Assembly (NCBI GenBank): GCA_019247515.1 | Contig: JAFAOS010000133.1 | Location: forward strand, 1-39,087 | From: Chloroflexota bacterium | Lineage (GTDB): Bacteria; Chloroflexota; UBA6077; CF-72 | Length of the DNA stretch: 39,087 bases | Direction: 5' to 3' | Shown: piece after piece, positions 1 to 8,223 of the stretch | How positions within the stretch are numbered: the stretch's first letter is position 1 | Layout: the number at the start of each line of letters is the position of its first letter | Program-made: the position numbers and the translations under genes | The notes under the pieces: model-generated | Database searches by the model: none | What the model was told of the DNA's origin: nothing | Seen by the model: the letters and a program-made list of their open reading frames with translations, nothing else

Positions 1-1
1 G

Positions 2-1753
2 CGATCGGCCCGCGCCACGCGCTTCGTCGATCGCCTCACCCTGGTTCTGCTCGTGCTCACCGCGGCCAGCATCGGCTTCGAGCGCCTGGACCCATCGATC
101 GGCCTGACTCGAGACCTGCGTCTGACGAATTTGCGGGCGGCGGCCGCACTGGTCCTGCTCAGCTGGCTGGTCCTGAAAGGCCTGATGCGCCGCTGGCCAG
201 ACGTACCTCGCCAGATTGGCTGGCTCACCGCCGTGTGGCTCGCCCTGCTGGTCCTTTCCGCCGCCCTCGCGCCGACCTACCAGACCCAGGCGCTGGCCTT
301 CGTGCGAGACATGGCCTTCGGCATCGCCTTCGGCTGGGCCGCGTACGACCTGACGACGACCACCTCGCGCCAGATACTGATCGCCTGCGCATTCGTGGTG
401 AGCGGCCTCGGAGTCGCGATCGTCGGCGTGGCCGAAGCGCTGAATGTGCCGCCGGTCGTCGAGGCGCTGGCCGGATTTCGCACTCAAGCCAGCTTCGGCG
501 TGGGCGAGCTGCCGCGCATCGCCTCGACGCTGCCCCACCCGAACATCGCCGCCATGCTCCTGGGCCTCACATTGCCGCTGCAGGTGGCCTGGATTGTCAG
601 CGTCCGCTCGCGCTGGGCACGCCTCGGCCTGGGATTCGGAGCCGCGATCGAGCTTGCCGCGCTGGTGCTGACGGTCAGCCGCGCGGGCATGCTGGTCACC
701 GAAGTGGTGTTGGCCGGCATGCTGTTGATCGGCATTCGGCGACACCAGGCCAGGCTCATCTGGACGAGTCTGGCGGCCGTGGTGTGCCTACCAATCCTGC
801 TGGGACTCGCGGCGCTGCGCGAGCCGCTGATGCTGCTGCACCTCAGCAGCGAGAACGTGGACAGCTGGTATCGCGCGGACTACTCGACGCCGAGTGTGGT
901 GTCCGCCGATCCGGGCGGAACTGCCACCATACCGGTGCGCGTGCAAAATACTGGCGATCGCACGTGGGCCGCTTCCGGATCACACCCGTATGCCTTGAGC
1001 TACCACCTCGAAGACGCGGCCGGCCAGACCGTCACGTACGACGGACCGCGGACCCCCTTGCCGGCCGACGTGGCGCCGGGCACATCCATTGAATTGCAAG
1101 CCCATGTTGTTGCGCCAGGCGCGCAGGGGACCTACGTCATCGAGTGGGACGGAGTCCAGGAGTCGGTGACGTGGTTCAGTTGGGCCGGCACTCCAGTTGC
1201 GCGCACGTACCTGGACGTTCAGGGACCGCTGGCAAGCGTCGAGCCGGCATCGGACGTCGTTGCAACCCCCGCGCCCAGCGCGCTCCAGCCGCCGCCCCCT
1301 GGACGCCTGACGCAGTGGCGCATCGCCCTGCGCATGGCCCGCAACAGGCCGCTGCTCGGCGTCGGACCGGATAATTTCCGGTGGCGCTACGGCGACTTTG
1401 CGGACCTCACGACCTGGGATACCGGCGACCACGCGAACAGCCTGTATTTCGAATGGCTGGCCGATACCGGGCTGGTTGCCCTGGGCGTGTTCCTGTGGCT
1501 GGGCTGGCGGCTGCTGCGCGTGAGCTGTAGCCAGCTCACCGCGGCGCAGCCGACGAGCAGGGCCTGGGAATGGCGCGCCGGGCTGGCGGCCAGCCTGTTC
1601 GCCTGGTTCCTGCACGGCGTTTTCGATTACTTCTATGAACCCTTACCGACGAGCCTGGCATTCTGGCTGGTCGCCGGCCTGGCGCTGGCCGCCGCCGAGA
1701 CCGGCCGACGCACGGGTTGGAATGGGGCGGAATGCGCATCGCCCTCGACGTAA
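2..1753 (+). CDS. O-antigen ligase/polymerase family membrane protein with Ig-like insert (5' partial)
   Basis: This is a polytopic inner-membrane protein likely to join or polymerise lipid-linked glycans (Wzy_C/WaaL family). The frame is open to the window edge, and hydrophobic residues precede the first GTG at 53, so the true start lies upstream. Counting from that GTG, hydrophobic segments fill residues 1-260. A soluble beta-rich block at about 272-395 looks like an Ig-like/FW-type domain (VQNTGDRTW, then LSYHLEDAAG and VTWFSWAG). A proline-rich linker follows, and then the ligase signature RNRPLLGVGPDNF at 430-442 with the following GDHANSLYFEWLADTGL segment, where the family usually has H-x-N-x-x-L. 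The block lies where the large outer loop is expected. The 3' end overlaps the glycosyltransferase by 22 nt, so the two are probably co-translated in a surface-polysaccharide cluster. Confident of family, not of the acceptor. Confidence 0.85.
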   Translation, partial: RSARATRFVDRLTLVLLVLTAASIGFERLDPSIGLTRDLRLTNLRAAAALVLLSWLVLKGLMRRWPDVPRQIGWLTAVWLALLVLSAALAPTYQTQALAFVRDMAFGIAFGWAAYDLTTTTSRQILIACAFVVSGLGVAIVGVAEALNVPPVVEALAGFRTQASFGVGELPRIASTLPHPNIAAMLLGLTLPLQVAWIVSVRSRWARLGLGFGAAIELAALVLTVSRAGMLVTEVVLAGMLLIGIRRHQARLIWTSLAAVVCLPILLGLAALREPLMLLHLSSENVDSWYRADYSTPSVVSADPGGTATIPVRVQNTGDRTWAASGSHPYALSYHLEDAAGQTVTYDGPRTPLPADVAPGTSIELQAHVVAPGAQGTYVIEWDGVQESVTWFSWAGTPVARTYLDVQGPLASVEPASDVVATPAPSALQPPPPGRLTQWRIALRMARNRPLLGVGPDNFRWRYGDFADLTTWDTGDHANSLYFEWLADTGLVALGVFLWLGWRLLRVSCSQLTAAQPTSRAWEWRAGLAASLFAWFLHGVFDYFYEPLPTSLAFWLVAGLALAAAETGRRTGWNGAECASPST

Positions 1754-2820
1754 GCGCGCTGTCGGCTCCGGAAGGCGGGGTCGCGACGTATACGCGCAAC
1801 CTGGCGCACCAGCTTGGCTCGCGCACTCACGACGAGATCCTGCCGATGACGCACTCCGCACTCCGCGGGCATGCGCGGCGTGGGCTGCCGCTCAACAAGA
1901 CCCTGTGGATGCAAGCCCTGTTGCCGTTGCAGCTGTCGAGGGTTGCACCCGACGTGTGCCACTTCACCAACAGCGTGGCGTCGTGGTGGACGCCGTGTCC
2001 GTCGATTGTCACCATTCACGACACGACGCTGTGGATGTTTCCGCGGTATCACCCGCGTCGCCGTTTGCTGGCGATGCGCCCATTTATTCCACCCGGGGCC
2101 CGCCACGCCAGCGCCATCATCGCCGTTTCAGCCGCCACCAAACGCGACGTGGTGCGCACGCTGAACGTGCCCGAGTCAAAGGTCCACGTGATCTACGAGG
2201 CCGCCGCGCCGCACTTTCGACCGCTCGGCCGCGAGGGAGCGGTGGAGGCGGTGCGCCACAAGTATGGACTCCCCGAATCCTTCATCCTGTACGTCGGCAC
2301 CATCGAGCCGCGCAAGAACCTGACCCGCCTGTTTCAGGCGTTCGATCTCGTCCGCCGCCAGGGCTGCCGGTCGGCCACGCTGGCACTGGTCGGCAATCGT
2401 GGCTGGAGCGACGCCTCCATCCTGGCCAGCGTCGAACGACTGGGTCTCAATGGCGCGGTCCGCGTGCTGGGGCACGCGCCGACGGAAGACGTGGTGGCGC
2501 TCTATAACCTGGCGGACGTCGTGGCGCTGCCCTCGCTGTACGAGGGATTCGGCTTGCCGCTGATCGAAGCCATGGCGTGCGGCACGCCGGTGGTGACCTC
2601 GCCGAACGGTTCGCTGGCGGAGATCGCCGGCGGCGCCGCCGAGTTCGTCGATCCGACACAGGTGGAGAGCATCGCCGCCGGTCTGAAAGCGGTGCTCTCA
2701 GACGGCGACAAACGCGCCGCACTCCACGCCGCGGGTCTGGAGCGCGCCGCCCAATTCAGCTGGGAAGCCACCGCCGAGCAGACCCGCACCCTCTACGCCA
2801 GCGTGGCCAAGGTGTTCTAA
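1732..2820 (+). CDS. Glycosyltransferase family 4 (GT-B fold)
   Basis: Transfers a sugar from a nucleotide-sugar donor during surface glycan synthesis, probably on the cytoplasmic face of the membrane. The N-terminal Rossmann half starts MRIALDVSALSAPEGGVATY, with the glycine-rich acceptor-side loop. The C-terminal half carries the GT4 hallmarks YVGTIEPRKNL and then LYEGFGLPLIEAMACGTPVV (about residues 266-286), which contains the E-x7-E donor-binding motif. Length is about 362 aa, normal for the family. A TTG at 1717 also opens the frame, but ATG 1732 has a GGGGCGG stretch just upstream and places the usual hydrophobic first strand at the N-terminus. It overlaps the upstream ligase gene by 22 nt, suggesting one transcript. 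Sugar specificity cannot be read from the sequence. Confidence 0.92.
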   Translation: MRIALDVSALSAPEGGVATYTRNLAHQLGSRTHDEILPMTHSALRGHARRGLPLNKTLWMQALLPLQLSRVAPDVCHFTNSVASWWTPCPSIVTIHDTTLWMFPRYHPRRRLLAMRPFIPPGARHASAIIAVSAATKRDVVRTLNVPESKVHVIYEAAAPHFRPLGREGAVEAVRHKYGLPESFILYVGTIEPRKNLTRLFQAFDLVRRQGCRSATLALVGNRGWSDASILASVERLGLNGAVRVLGHAPTEDVVALYNLADVVALPSLYEGFGLPLIEAMACGTPVVTSPNGSLAEIAGGAAEFVDPTQVESIAAGLKAVLSDGDKRAALHAAGLERAAQFSWEATAEQTRTLYASVAKVF

Positions 2821-2840
2821 GCCGCTAGACTCCGGTACGG

Positions 2841-3305
2841 ATGCAGGGCCTCGAAGGGGATTGGCTGTACCAGCGCATCGTCGACGACTCCCCCGAGGCG
2901 ATCGTCGTTGCCGATCCCGAGGGACGCATCCGCTTCTGGAATCGCGCCGCAGAGGAGATCTTTGGCTACCGGCAGGCCGAAGCCCTTGGCGAGATGCTCG
3001 ACGTGATCGTCCCCGAGCCGCAGCGCGCGCGCCACTGGGCCGGCTACCGCGCCGTGATGCAATCCGGCCAGACGCGCTATGGGCGTGACCTCCTGGCGGT
3101 GCCCGCCATACGCAAGGATGGCGCGCGCATCTCGGTCGAGTTCTACGTCGTCCTGCTGCGCGACGACGCCGGCCAGGTCGCGGGCATCGCCGCGCTGATC
3201 AGAGACGTGACGGCCCGCTGGCAGCGCGACCGAGCGCTCCAGCAGCGGCTGCGGACACTCGAGGCCGCAAGCGGGCAGCGGCCGCTCGACGATGCCGAGC
3301 GCTGA
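2841..3305 (+). CDS. Stand-alone PAS domain protein
   Basis: A single PAS (S-box) sensor domain fills residues 8-130, with the usual order: YQRIVDDSPEAIVVAD, then GRIRFWNRAAEEIFGY, then the C-terminal strands IAALIRDVTARWQRDRAL. A short charged, probably helical tail follows. There is no kinase, GGDEF or other output domain and no membrane segment, so it is probably a cytoplasmic sensor or adaptor that passes a signal to a separate partner. It begins 20 nt after the glycosyltransferase and could share that transcript, although only a weak ribosome site precedes the ATG. The ligand cannot be predicted: no haem His or flavin Cys motif is obvious. Family call is firm; role is unknown. Confidence 0.85.
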   Translation: MQGLEGDWLYQRIVDDSPEAIVVADPEGRIRFWNRAAEEIFGYRQAEALGEMLDVIVPEPQRARHWAGYRAVMQSGQTRYGRDLLAVPAIRKDGARISVEFYVVLLRDDAGQVAGIAALIRDVTARWQRDRALQQRLRTLEAASGQRPLDDAER

Positions 3306-3376
3306 TCGTCGCTGTCAGCCAGCACGCGCGGCTTCAACTGACGTCGGCTTCTTGGTAGTCTTGCGCCCAGCGAGGT

Positions 3377-3922
3377 ATGCCGCCGCATTCTCAGTTCGCG
3401 TACCTGCTCAGGCCCACCATCAAGACGCGCGCTTACCGGCGTTATCGGATGGGGCCGGGGATCGAGCGTCCGACGGCGCGGGTTGTCGTCGCCGTGCTGC
3501 TCGGGCTGTTCGTGCTGGCGATCGGGTTGCTTGAGGCGGTTTCGCACGCCGGGCCGTCCGAGGAGGCACTCGCGCTCGCCCACCTCACGCCCCAGCAGAT
3601 CATGGGCGATACGGATCAGTTCTACCTGCCGACGCCCGTGGCCGTGCTGCCGGCCGATCGGCCGGAAGGTCCACCGGTGCCGGACATGTCGCAATCGGCC
3701 GACTTCGGGTCCGACCGTGTCAGGGTCGTCGACCCGGGCGGCGCCGGCGTCTTGCTGCGCTCCCAGCCGAGCAACGGCAAGCTCGTCGCCAGTCTGCGCA
3801 ACGACCAGGTACTCGAAGTCCTCGACCGCCAGACCGTCGATCAGGTGGTCTGGCTCCGCGTCCGCACCGCGGAGGGTGTCGAAGGCTGGGTGTTCGCCGG
3901 CCTGGTCCTGCCCACGTACTGA
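3377..3922 (+). CDS. Membrane-anchored SH3b-domain protein
   Basis: A 181-aa protein with a basic N-terminus, one membrane segment (about residues 36-54, VVVAVLLGLFVLAIGLLEA), a proline-containing linker, and a C-terminal bacterial SH3 domain at about 112-181. In the last part, VRVVDPGGAGVLLRSQPS starts the SH3b fold and VEGWVFAGLVLPTY ends it. Topology predicts the SH3 domain outside the membrane, where such domains often bind peptidoglycan or cell-surface peptides (family knowledge). The start used is ATG 3377 behind GAGG with short spacing; ATG 3449 is an alternative that still keeps the membrane segment. It converges with a second SH3b protein gene on the other strand, leaving only 17 nt between them. 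Confidence 0.75.
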   Translation: MPPHSQFAYLLRPTIKTRAYRRYRMGPGIERPTARVVVAVLLGLFVLAIGLLEAVSHAGPSEEALALAHLTPQQIMGDTDQFYLPTPVAVLPADRPEGPPVPDMSQSADFGSDRVRVVDPGGAGVLLRSQPSNGKLVASLRNDQVLEVLDRQTVDQVVWLRVRTAEGVEGWVFAGLVLPTY

Positions 3923-3939
3923 ACCATCAGAGGCGACGT

Positions 3940-5382
3940 TCAGCCGGCGGACGGGTCAGACCCGCTCGGGCTGAGGAAGTCGGCGGACATCCAGCCGGGC
4001 GTGCCGTCCGGCGCGCGGACTTGCGCCCACGCCGTGCCACCAACTTGCATCTCCGAGCCGATCACCACCACCGCCGTTCCGTCGCTCAGTAGTCGCGCCA
4101 CCGGCCCGGTCGCCGGCGCGGTCCTGAGCCGCGCGCCGACGCCGTCCGTGTGCGCCACTACCAGCGTCAGCGGCTGGATGACCGGCGGCGCCGGCGTGGC
4201 TGCCGGGCTGGCGGGGATGACCGGCGGCGCGGCCACCGCGACGGCAGGTGGCGCCACGGCCAACGCTCCTTGCGAGCCCGAAAGCACGGGCGACGGCGCG
4301 ATGGGGTGGTTGACGGAGACGACCGTCAGGAACGCCAGCAGCGGCATTGCCATCCGCAACCCGCTCGGGGCGACCGGACGGACAACGGGGGTTAGCGCCG
4401 CACGGAGTCGCTCGGCGGCCCACGGCGCCCACGAGTTCGGGTCTAGCGAGTCGAGCCGCGGCTGTCCATCGAAGGCGACGGGCCACTGCTCGCGGATGCT
4501 GCGGACCTCGATCGCCTCGAACAGATCGCTGGCCTCGATGTGCGCGCCGGCCGCCTCGGCGACGACCGCCTGGCGAAAGCCGTGCGGCACGCGCCCGGTG
4601 CGATGCACCTGCTGCGCCACCTTTTCGACCAGCAGCCGCAGGCACTCATCGGTCGGCAGCACGGTCGCCGAAGCCCCCGCCCAGGCCCAGCGGCGGGCAT
4701 TCGCATCGCGGTGAAAGCCGGCAAACAGCTCGCGCGCCTCGACGTCCCCGACGCCCTGTCGCAGGCTGCTGTACACGTGCATCAGGTCCGACTGGCTCAG
4801 CCACCCCTTGCGTCCGCGCCGCTGATACGTCGCTTGCGCGTGCGAGCGAGCCGCGCGTTGGCGCTCGCCGGCCAGCTCCGCTCCGAGCAGGCCCTCCATG
4901 TCGCACGCGATCTCCCAATCGACGCGCCAGTGCTCGGACACACAGGCGTGGGCCAGCGCCTGCGCGACGTGGTCATGCTCCAGGCCCCAGTTGCTGCCTA
5001 ACGCCAGCAGCGTGCTCAGGTAGGCCTGGGTGATGACCCGCGAGCGACGCGCGTGCGCACGCGCTCTGCCGACCAGCACCTCGAGGCGTTGGCGCGGGTC
5101 CGCCGGCGGCGCCTCGTCAGGAAAGAGCCAGTTCTGCGCTGCCGCCGCGCGCGCCAGCTCGGCGCGGAGGGTGGCCTGCTCATCGCACGCAGCCTCGAGG
5201 TCATCCATCCGCCCCAGCGCGGTCTGCCATTGCTGGGCCTCGATAAATCCGCTGCGCTGTCCGAGGTGGATCAGCTCGTTGAAGGTGGCGACCCGCAGTT
5301 GCTCCGAATGCGGCCTCTGCCGGCCGGTGCCTCCGACGCGAGGCGTTTGCTCGTGCGCGACCGCATCGGTTGGGGTGTCCAT
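3940..5382 (-). CDS. Helical protein with membrane anchor and C-terminal SH3b domain
   Basis: A roughly 480-aa protein of unknown role. Residues 30-335 are rich in Ala, Arg, Leu and Glu and look wholly helical, with no motif I recognise. A short hydrophobic stretch near 342-358 (GLRMAMPLLAFLTVVSV) may be a membrane anchor, followed by an Ala/Pro/Val-rich linker. A C-terminal SH3b domain (LTLVVAHTDGVGARLRTAPA to GTPGWMSADFL) ends the chain. If the anchor is real, the helical part is cytoplasmic and the SH3 domain is outside. ATG 5382 is preferred over TTG 5388 two codons upstream; neither has a strong ribosome site. The gene diverges from the TetR gene, so the 195-nt spacer with the TetR operator could also influence its expression (inference). 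Confidence 0.72.
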   Translation of the reverse strand: MDTPTDAVAHEQTPRVGGTGRQRPHSEQLRVATFNELIHLGQRSGFIEAQQWQTALGRMDDLEAACDEQATLRAELARAAAAQNWLFPDEAPPADPRQRLEVLVGRARAHARRSRVITQAYLSTLLALGSNWGLEHDHVAQALAHACVSEHWRVDWEIACDMEGLLGAELAGERQRAARSHAQATYQRRGRKGWLSQSDLMHVYSSLRQGVGDVEARELFAGFHRDANARRWAWAGASATVLPTDECLRLLVEKVAQQVHRTGRVPHGFRQAVVAEAAGAHIEASDLFEAIEVRSIREQWPVAFDGQPRLDSLDPNSWAPWAAERLRAALTPVVRPVAPSGLRMAMPLLAFLTVVSVNHPIAPSPVLSGSQGALAVAPPAVAVAAPPVIPASPAATPAPPVIQPLTLVVAHTDGVGARLRTAPATGPVARLLSDGTAVVVIGSEMQVGGTAWAQVRAPDGTPGWMSADFLSPSGSDPSAG

Positions 5383-5506
5383 GAGCAACTCAGGGAATGC
5401 ACCAATACGTTAGCGAAGATGTGCCCGCCCCGCCAGAGGTTTTGGCCTCGACTTGACTGCCTCACTCGCCAGATCGGCACGGGGGTGCCTCGCCAGGATT
5501 GTACGA

Positions 5507-5535
5507 TTGATCGCCGCGGCCGCGGCCACTACACT
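5507..5535 (+). promoter_or_regulatory. Sigma-70-type promoter of the TetR gene
   Basis: TTGATC at 5507-5512 and TACACT at 5530-5535 are separated by 17 nt, the optimal spacing. Transcription would start around 5541-5543, inside the left half of the inverted repeat described next, which is the position expected for an autorepressed promoter. Assignment is by consensus match only. Confidence 0.55.
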
Positions 5536-5539
5536 TTGC

Positions 5540-5575
5540 GAGTGAGCACTTACTCACCGAAGTAAGCACTCACTC
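5540..5575. promoter_or_regulatory. TetR operator: 15+15 bp inverted repeat
   Basis: The left arm GAGTGAGCACTTACT (5540-5554) and right arm AGTAAGCACTCACTC (5561-5575) are inverted copies matching at 13 of 15 positions, with a 6-nt spacer. The two mismatches are both in the central CA of each arm. The repeat ends 2 bp before the GTG start of the TetR gene and covers the predicted transcription start. Such geometry is typical of TetR autoregulation: the dimer would block initiation and also lie over the leader. Confidence 0.8.
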
Positions 5576-5577
5576 AC

Positions 5578-6195
5578 GTGCCAAGGAACGCCGTCACTAC
5601 CCGCGACCTGATCCTGGACGCCGCCCTCTCGGTGATCCACACGATCGGCCTTGGGCGCTCCACGACCAAACAGATCGCCGCCAGGGCCGACCTGTCCGAG
5701 GCCGCGCTGTATCGGCATTTCTCCGACAAGGCCGAGCTGTTTCTGTGCGTGATCGCGGAACGCCTGCCGCAACTGTCAATGGCCTTGCAGGACCTGACCG
5801 GGCAGGTCGGTCACCGCAGCGTGCGCGCCAATCTCGAAGACATCGCCCGCGTGGCGCTGCCCTTCTATAACGAGACGCTGCCCATCGTCACCTCGCTCTT
5901 CGCCGAGCAGGATTTGCTGGCCCAGCACCAGGCGCGCATGCGCAGCAACAATATCGGCCCGCACCGCGCACTCGAGCAGCTGGCAGCCTATCTACGCGCC
6001 GAGCAGCGCCTCGGGCGCGTCAGCCCGCGGTCGGACCCGGAGGCCGCCGCGGCGCTGCTGCTCGGCGCCTGCCAGACTCGCGCGTTGACGCGGCGCTTTC
6101 TGGGCGAGAGTGACCCGCCCGCCTCCGACGAACGCTTCGTCAAGTCGGTGGTGCGCACCCTGCTGGAGGGTCTGGCGGTCGATTCTCAGGACTGA
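5578..6195 (+). CDS. TetR/AcrR family transcriptional repressor
   Basis: A 205-aa dimeric DNA-binding regulator. The N-terminal helix-turn-helix occupies about residues 8-55 (TRDLILDAALSVIHTIGLG, then TTKQIAARADLSEAALYRHF, then SDKAELF), a textbook TetR reading head. The remaining helical domain binds an unknown small ligand. The start is GTG 5578, immediately after a large inverted repeat and 43 nt after a good -10 box, so strong autoregulation is likely. No ribosome site is visible because the operator occupies its place. No efflux pump or enzyme lies in the same orientation downstream. The only divergent gene is the SH3b protein, and the convergent neighbour (stop codons 4 nt apart) is a binding lipoprotein, so targets other than itself are unclear. 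Confidence 0.93.
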   Translation: MPRNAVTTRDLILDAALSVIHTIGLGRSTTKQIAARADLSEAALYRHFSDKAELFLCVIAERLPQLSMALQDLTGQVGHRSVRANLEDIARVALPFYNETLPIVTSLFAEQDLLAQHQARMRSNNIGPHRALEQLAAYLRAEQRLGRVSPRSDPEAAAALLLGACQTRALTRRFLGESDPPASDERFVKSVVRTLLEGLAVDSQD

Positions 6196-6199
6196 GACG

Positions 6200-8017
6200 T
6201 CAGCTCCGCGCGTCGGCGATGGCCTGCTCGAATTCGGTCCGCATCTGGTCGCCGCCCTGCGACTTCCACTGGCTGACCACGTCGTCCACGGCGCTCGTCG
6301 GCTGCCTGCCGAGGACCACGTCGCCGATGCCGTTGTACACCAGCTGATTCAACTGAATGCCCTTGGTGGCAAACGTCTGCGAGTACAGCGTCGACGTCGG
6401 ATCGATTTGCGCGTACGGGAACATCGCTTTCTCGCCGTCCTGCATCACCTGCGCGTACTCCGGCGCGGTCGGGAAATACAGCGCCGCCGGACCCTGGGTG
6501 ATGTACATCCACGGGATCGTCGAATCCGACTTGCCCTGGTCGGTGAGGACCGGATTGCTCTTGCCGTCCAGCTTGTAGTCGACGTCCGGCACGCCGTAAT
6601 TCATCAGCAGGTACTCCTGACTGCCGAACGGCGCGGCGATCCAGTTCAGGACGCGCAACAGCTCCTTGATGCGATCGGGACTGGCTTGCTTCAGCACGCT
6701 GAACCCGAAGATGCCCTGCTGCGACCAGTACGTCGGTTTGGCGTTGGCGACCGCCGAGAACGGAGGCACGAAGCGGAACTTGCCAGGCGGAGTCAGGTTG
6801 GGCGCATTGCCGAAGAACGTGCGCGACGCGCCGATGAACCCATCGAAGTCGAAGGCGAACTTGTCGCCGGCGAAGTCGTTGCGCGCCTGGCCGATGTTGT
6901 ACTGGGGTGAGTTGGGCGAATACACACCGGCGGCCCATTGCTCGCGCGCCGTATTCACCACGTCCTTGAATCCGTCCAGCTCGATCAGGTAGGTGAGCTT
7001 GCCGTTGGAGTCCAGCTGCCAGTTGTTGGGCATCCCGAACATCGCCGGCCAGAAGCCGTTGGTGACGCCGTAGGCGACATTGCTCTCCATAGCCAGGCCG
7101 TAACGATCCTGTTGCGGGTTGGTGAAATGCTTCAACAGCGACTTGTAGTCCTCCAGATTGGCCGGCAACTGGAGGTTGTCCTGGTCGAGCCACTCCTGGT
7201 GCGCCCAGTGGACCCACAGGAACAGTGGATAGGGCGCCGGCACGCCGTAGATGGCCTTGTTGAAGATCACGCCGCCTTCCCAGGCAAGCGTTGGGAAGTT
7301 CGCCAGGTTGGGGTAGTCCTTGACGGCGTCACCCGCCAGGTAGGGAGTCAGGTCGGCGCATTTGGCCTTGAGAAACTCCGGCAGCCCGGCGACCACGGTG
7401 CCCGGCGCGATGTACAGGATGTCGGGCAGGTCATTGCTGGCAATGATGGTGGCCAGCTTGGTGGTCTGGTAGTCGGCCAGCGGGGTGATGTTCATGCGCA
7501 GCGTGACGCCGAGCTGCTTGTTGGCTTCCTGCCACAGGGCGTTGGATTCCATCGCCGTCGGCGGCGGCAGCAGGGTCCAGGTCGCGACGGTCACGTCGCC
7601 ACCCGAGCCGGGCGTCTCCTGGACCGATTTGAATGGATTGGCGGGGTAGTTCACGTAACCGGGGTCGATCAGACCATCCGCCGAGCCGGGCAAGTCGGGC
7701 GCCGGGCCACTGATCGGCACGCGCGTCGGGAGCTGCAGGCCTTTGGGCGTGCCGACCAGGCCAGGTACCGATGGGGTGGTCTGGCCTGCCGCGGCCGCGG
7801 GCTGGGTGGCGGCGGCGCTGACCACGGTCGGCTTGGGCGGCGCGGTGGCGGCGGCGGGCGGCGTCGTCGGCGCGGGCGCGGTGGTGGGCCCGGCGGCGGG
7901 CGCCGCGGTAGGTGCGGCCTGCGGGGACGAGCACGCCTCCAGCAGCGCGGCCACGCCGAATACCAGCGTCCCGCCACTCATGCGCACGAATGTCCGCCGA
8001 TTGATCGTGGTCCTCAT
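6200..8017 (-). CDS. Extracellular solute-binding lipoprotein (family 1, LplA-like), orphan
   Basis: A 605-aa surface lipoprotein that probably captures an oligosaccharide for an ABC importer. The leader NRRTFVRM is a twin-arginine-type motif and is followed by a hydrophobic stretch and a lipobox-like LEAC with Cys29. An Ala/Pro/Thr-rich spacer (31-75) lifts the binding domain off the membrane. The body has the features of large family-1 binding proteins (DVTVATWTLLPPPTAMESNA near 140; NDLPDILYIAPG; aromatic-rich central part such as NGFWPAMFGMPNNW). A GGAGGA ribosome site lies about 6 nt before ATG 8017. No permease or ATPase gene adjoins it, so its transporter must be encoded elsewhere. Substrate unknown. 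Confidence 0.85.
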   Translation of the reverse strand: MRTTINRRTFVRMSGGTLVFGVAALLEACSSPQAAPTAAPAAGPTTAPAPTTPPAAATAPPKPTVVSAAATQPAAAAGQTTPSVPGLVGTPKGLQLPTRVPISGPAPDLPGSADGLIDPGYVNYPANPFKSVQETPGSGGDVTVATWTLLPPPTAMESNALWQEANKQLGVTLRMNITPLADYQTTKLATIIASNDLPDILYIAPGTVVAGLPEFLKAKCADLTPYLAGDAVKDYPNLANFPTLAWEGGVIFNKAIYGVPAPYPLFLWVHWAHQEWLDQDNLQLPANLEDYKSLLKHFTNPQQDRYGLAMESNVAYGVTNGFWPAMFGMPNNWQLDSNGKLTYLIELDGFKDVVNTAREQWAAGVYSPNSPQYNIGQARNDFAGDKFAFDFDGFIGASRTFFGNAPNLTPPGKFRFVPPFSAVANAKPTYWSQQGIFGFSVLKQASPDRIKELLRVLNWIAAPFGSQEYLLMNYGVPDVDYKLDGKSNPVLTDQGKSDSTIPWMYITQGPAALYFPTAPEYAQVMQDGEKAMFPYAQIDPTSTLYSQTFATKGIQLNQLVYNGIGDVVLGRQPTSAVDDVVSQWKSQGGDQMRTEFEQAIADARS

Positions 8018-8129
8018 CTACTATCCTCCGCTCCCTGCTTGCTTCTAAGTCTATGCGCCCAACGGGACAGCAAGGTCGTAACAGCGGCTGCGCCGTATCT
8101 CGCGATTGCCGTTTAAGTAATCAAGTTCA

Positions 8130-8158
8130 TTGACAATCGGACTGCCTTGGCGTACTAC
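8130..8158 (+). promoter_or_regulatory. Possible promoter of the pseudo-MBL/STAND operon
   Basis: A perfect -35 box TTGACA (8130-8135) is followed after 17 nt by a weak -10 TACTAC (8153-8158). The start codon at 8224 would follow a leader of about 60 nt, with AAGGGGGA as ribosome site. The rest of the 206-nt divergent spacer 8018-8223 shows nothing else I can name. Confidence 0.4.
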
Positions 8159-8223
8159 GGGCGCGCCGCATTCATTCGCGAACGGACGCGGCTCTGTCGT
8201 TTTTTAAGTGCAAGGGGGAATGC

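Noticed and set aside
6200..8017. Binding lipoprotein as part of a local ABC transporter
   Set aside because: No permease or ATPase gene adjoins it; the sugar permeases at 24387-26101 have their own binding protein.
6938..8116. Open frame on the + strand opposite the binding lipoprotein
   Set aside because: Gly/Arg-rich low-complexity product created by the Ala/Pro linker codons of the real gene.
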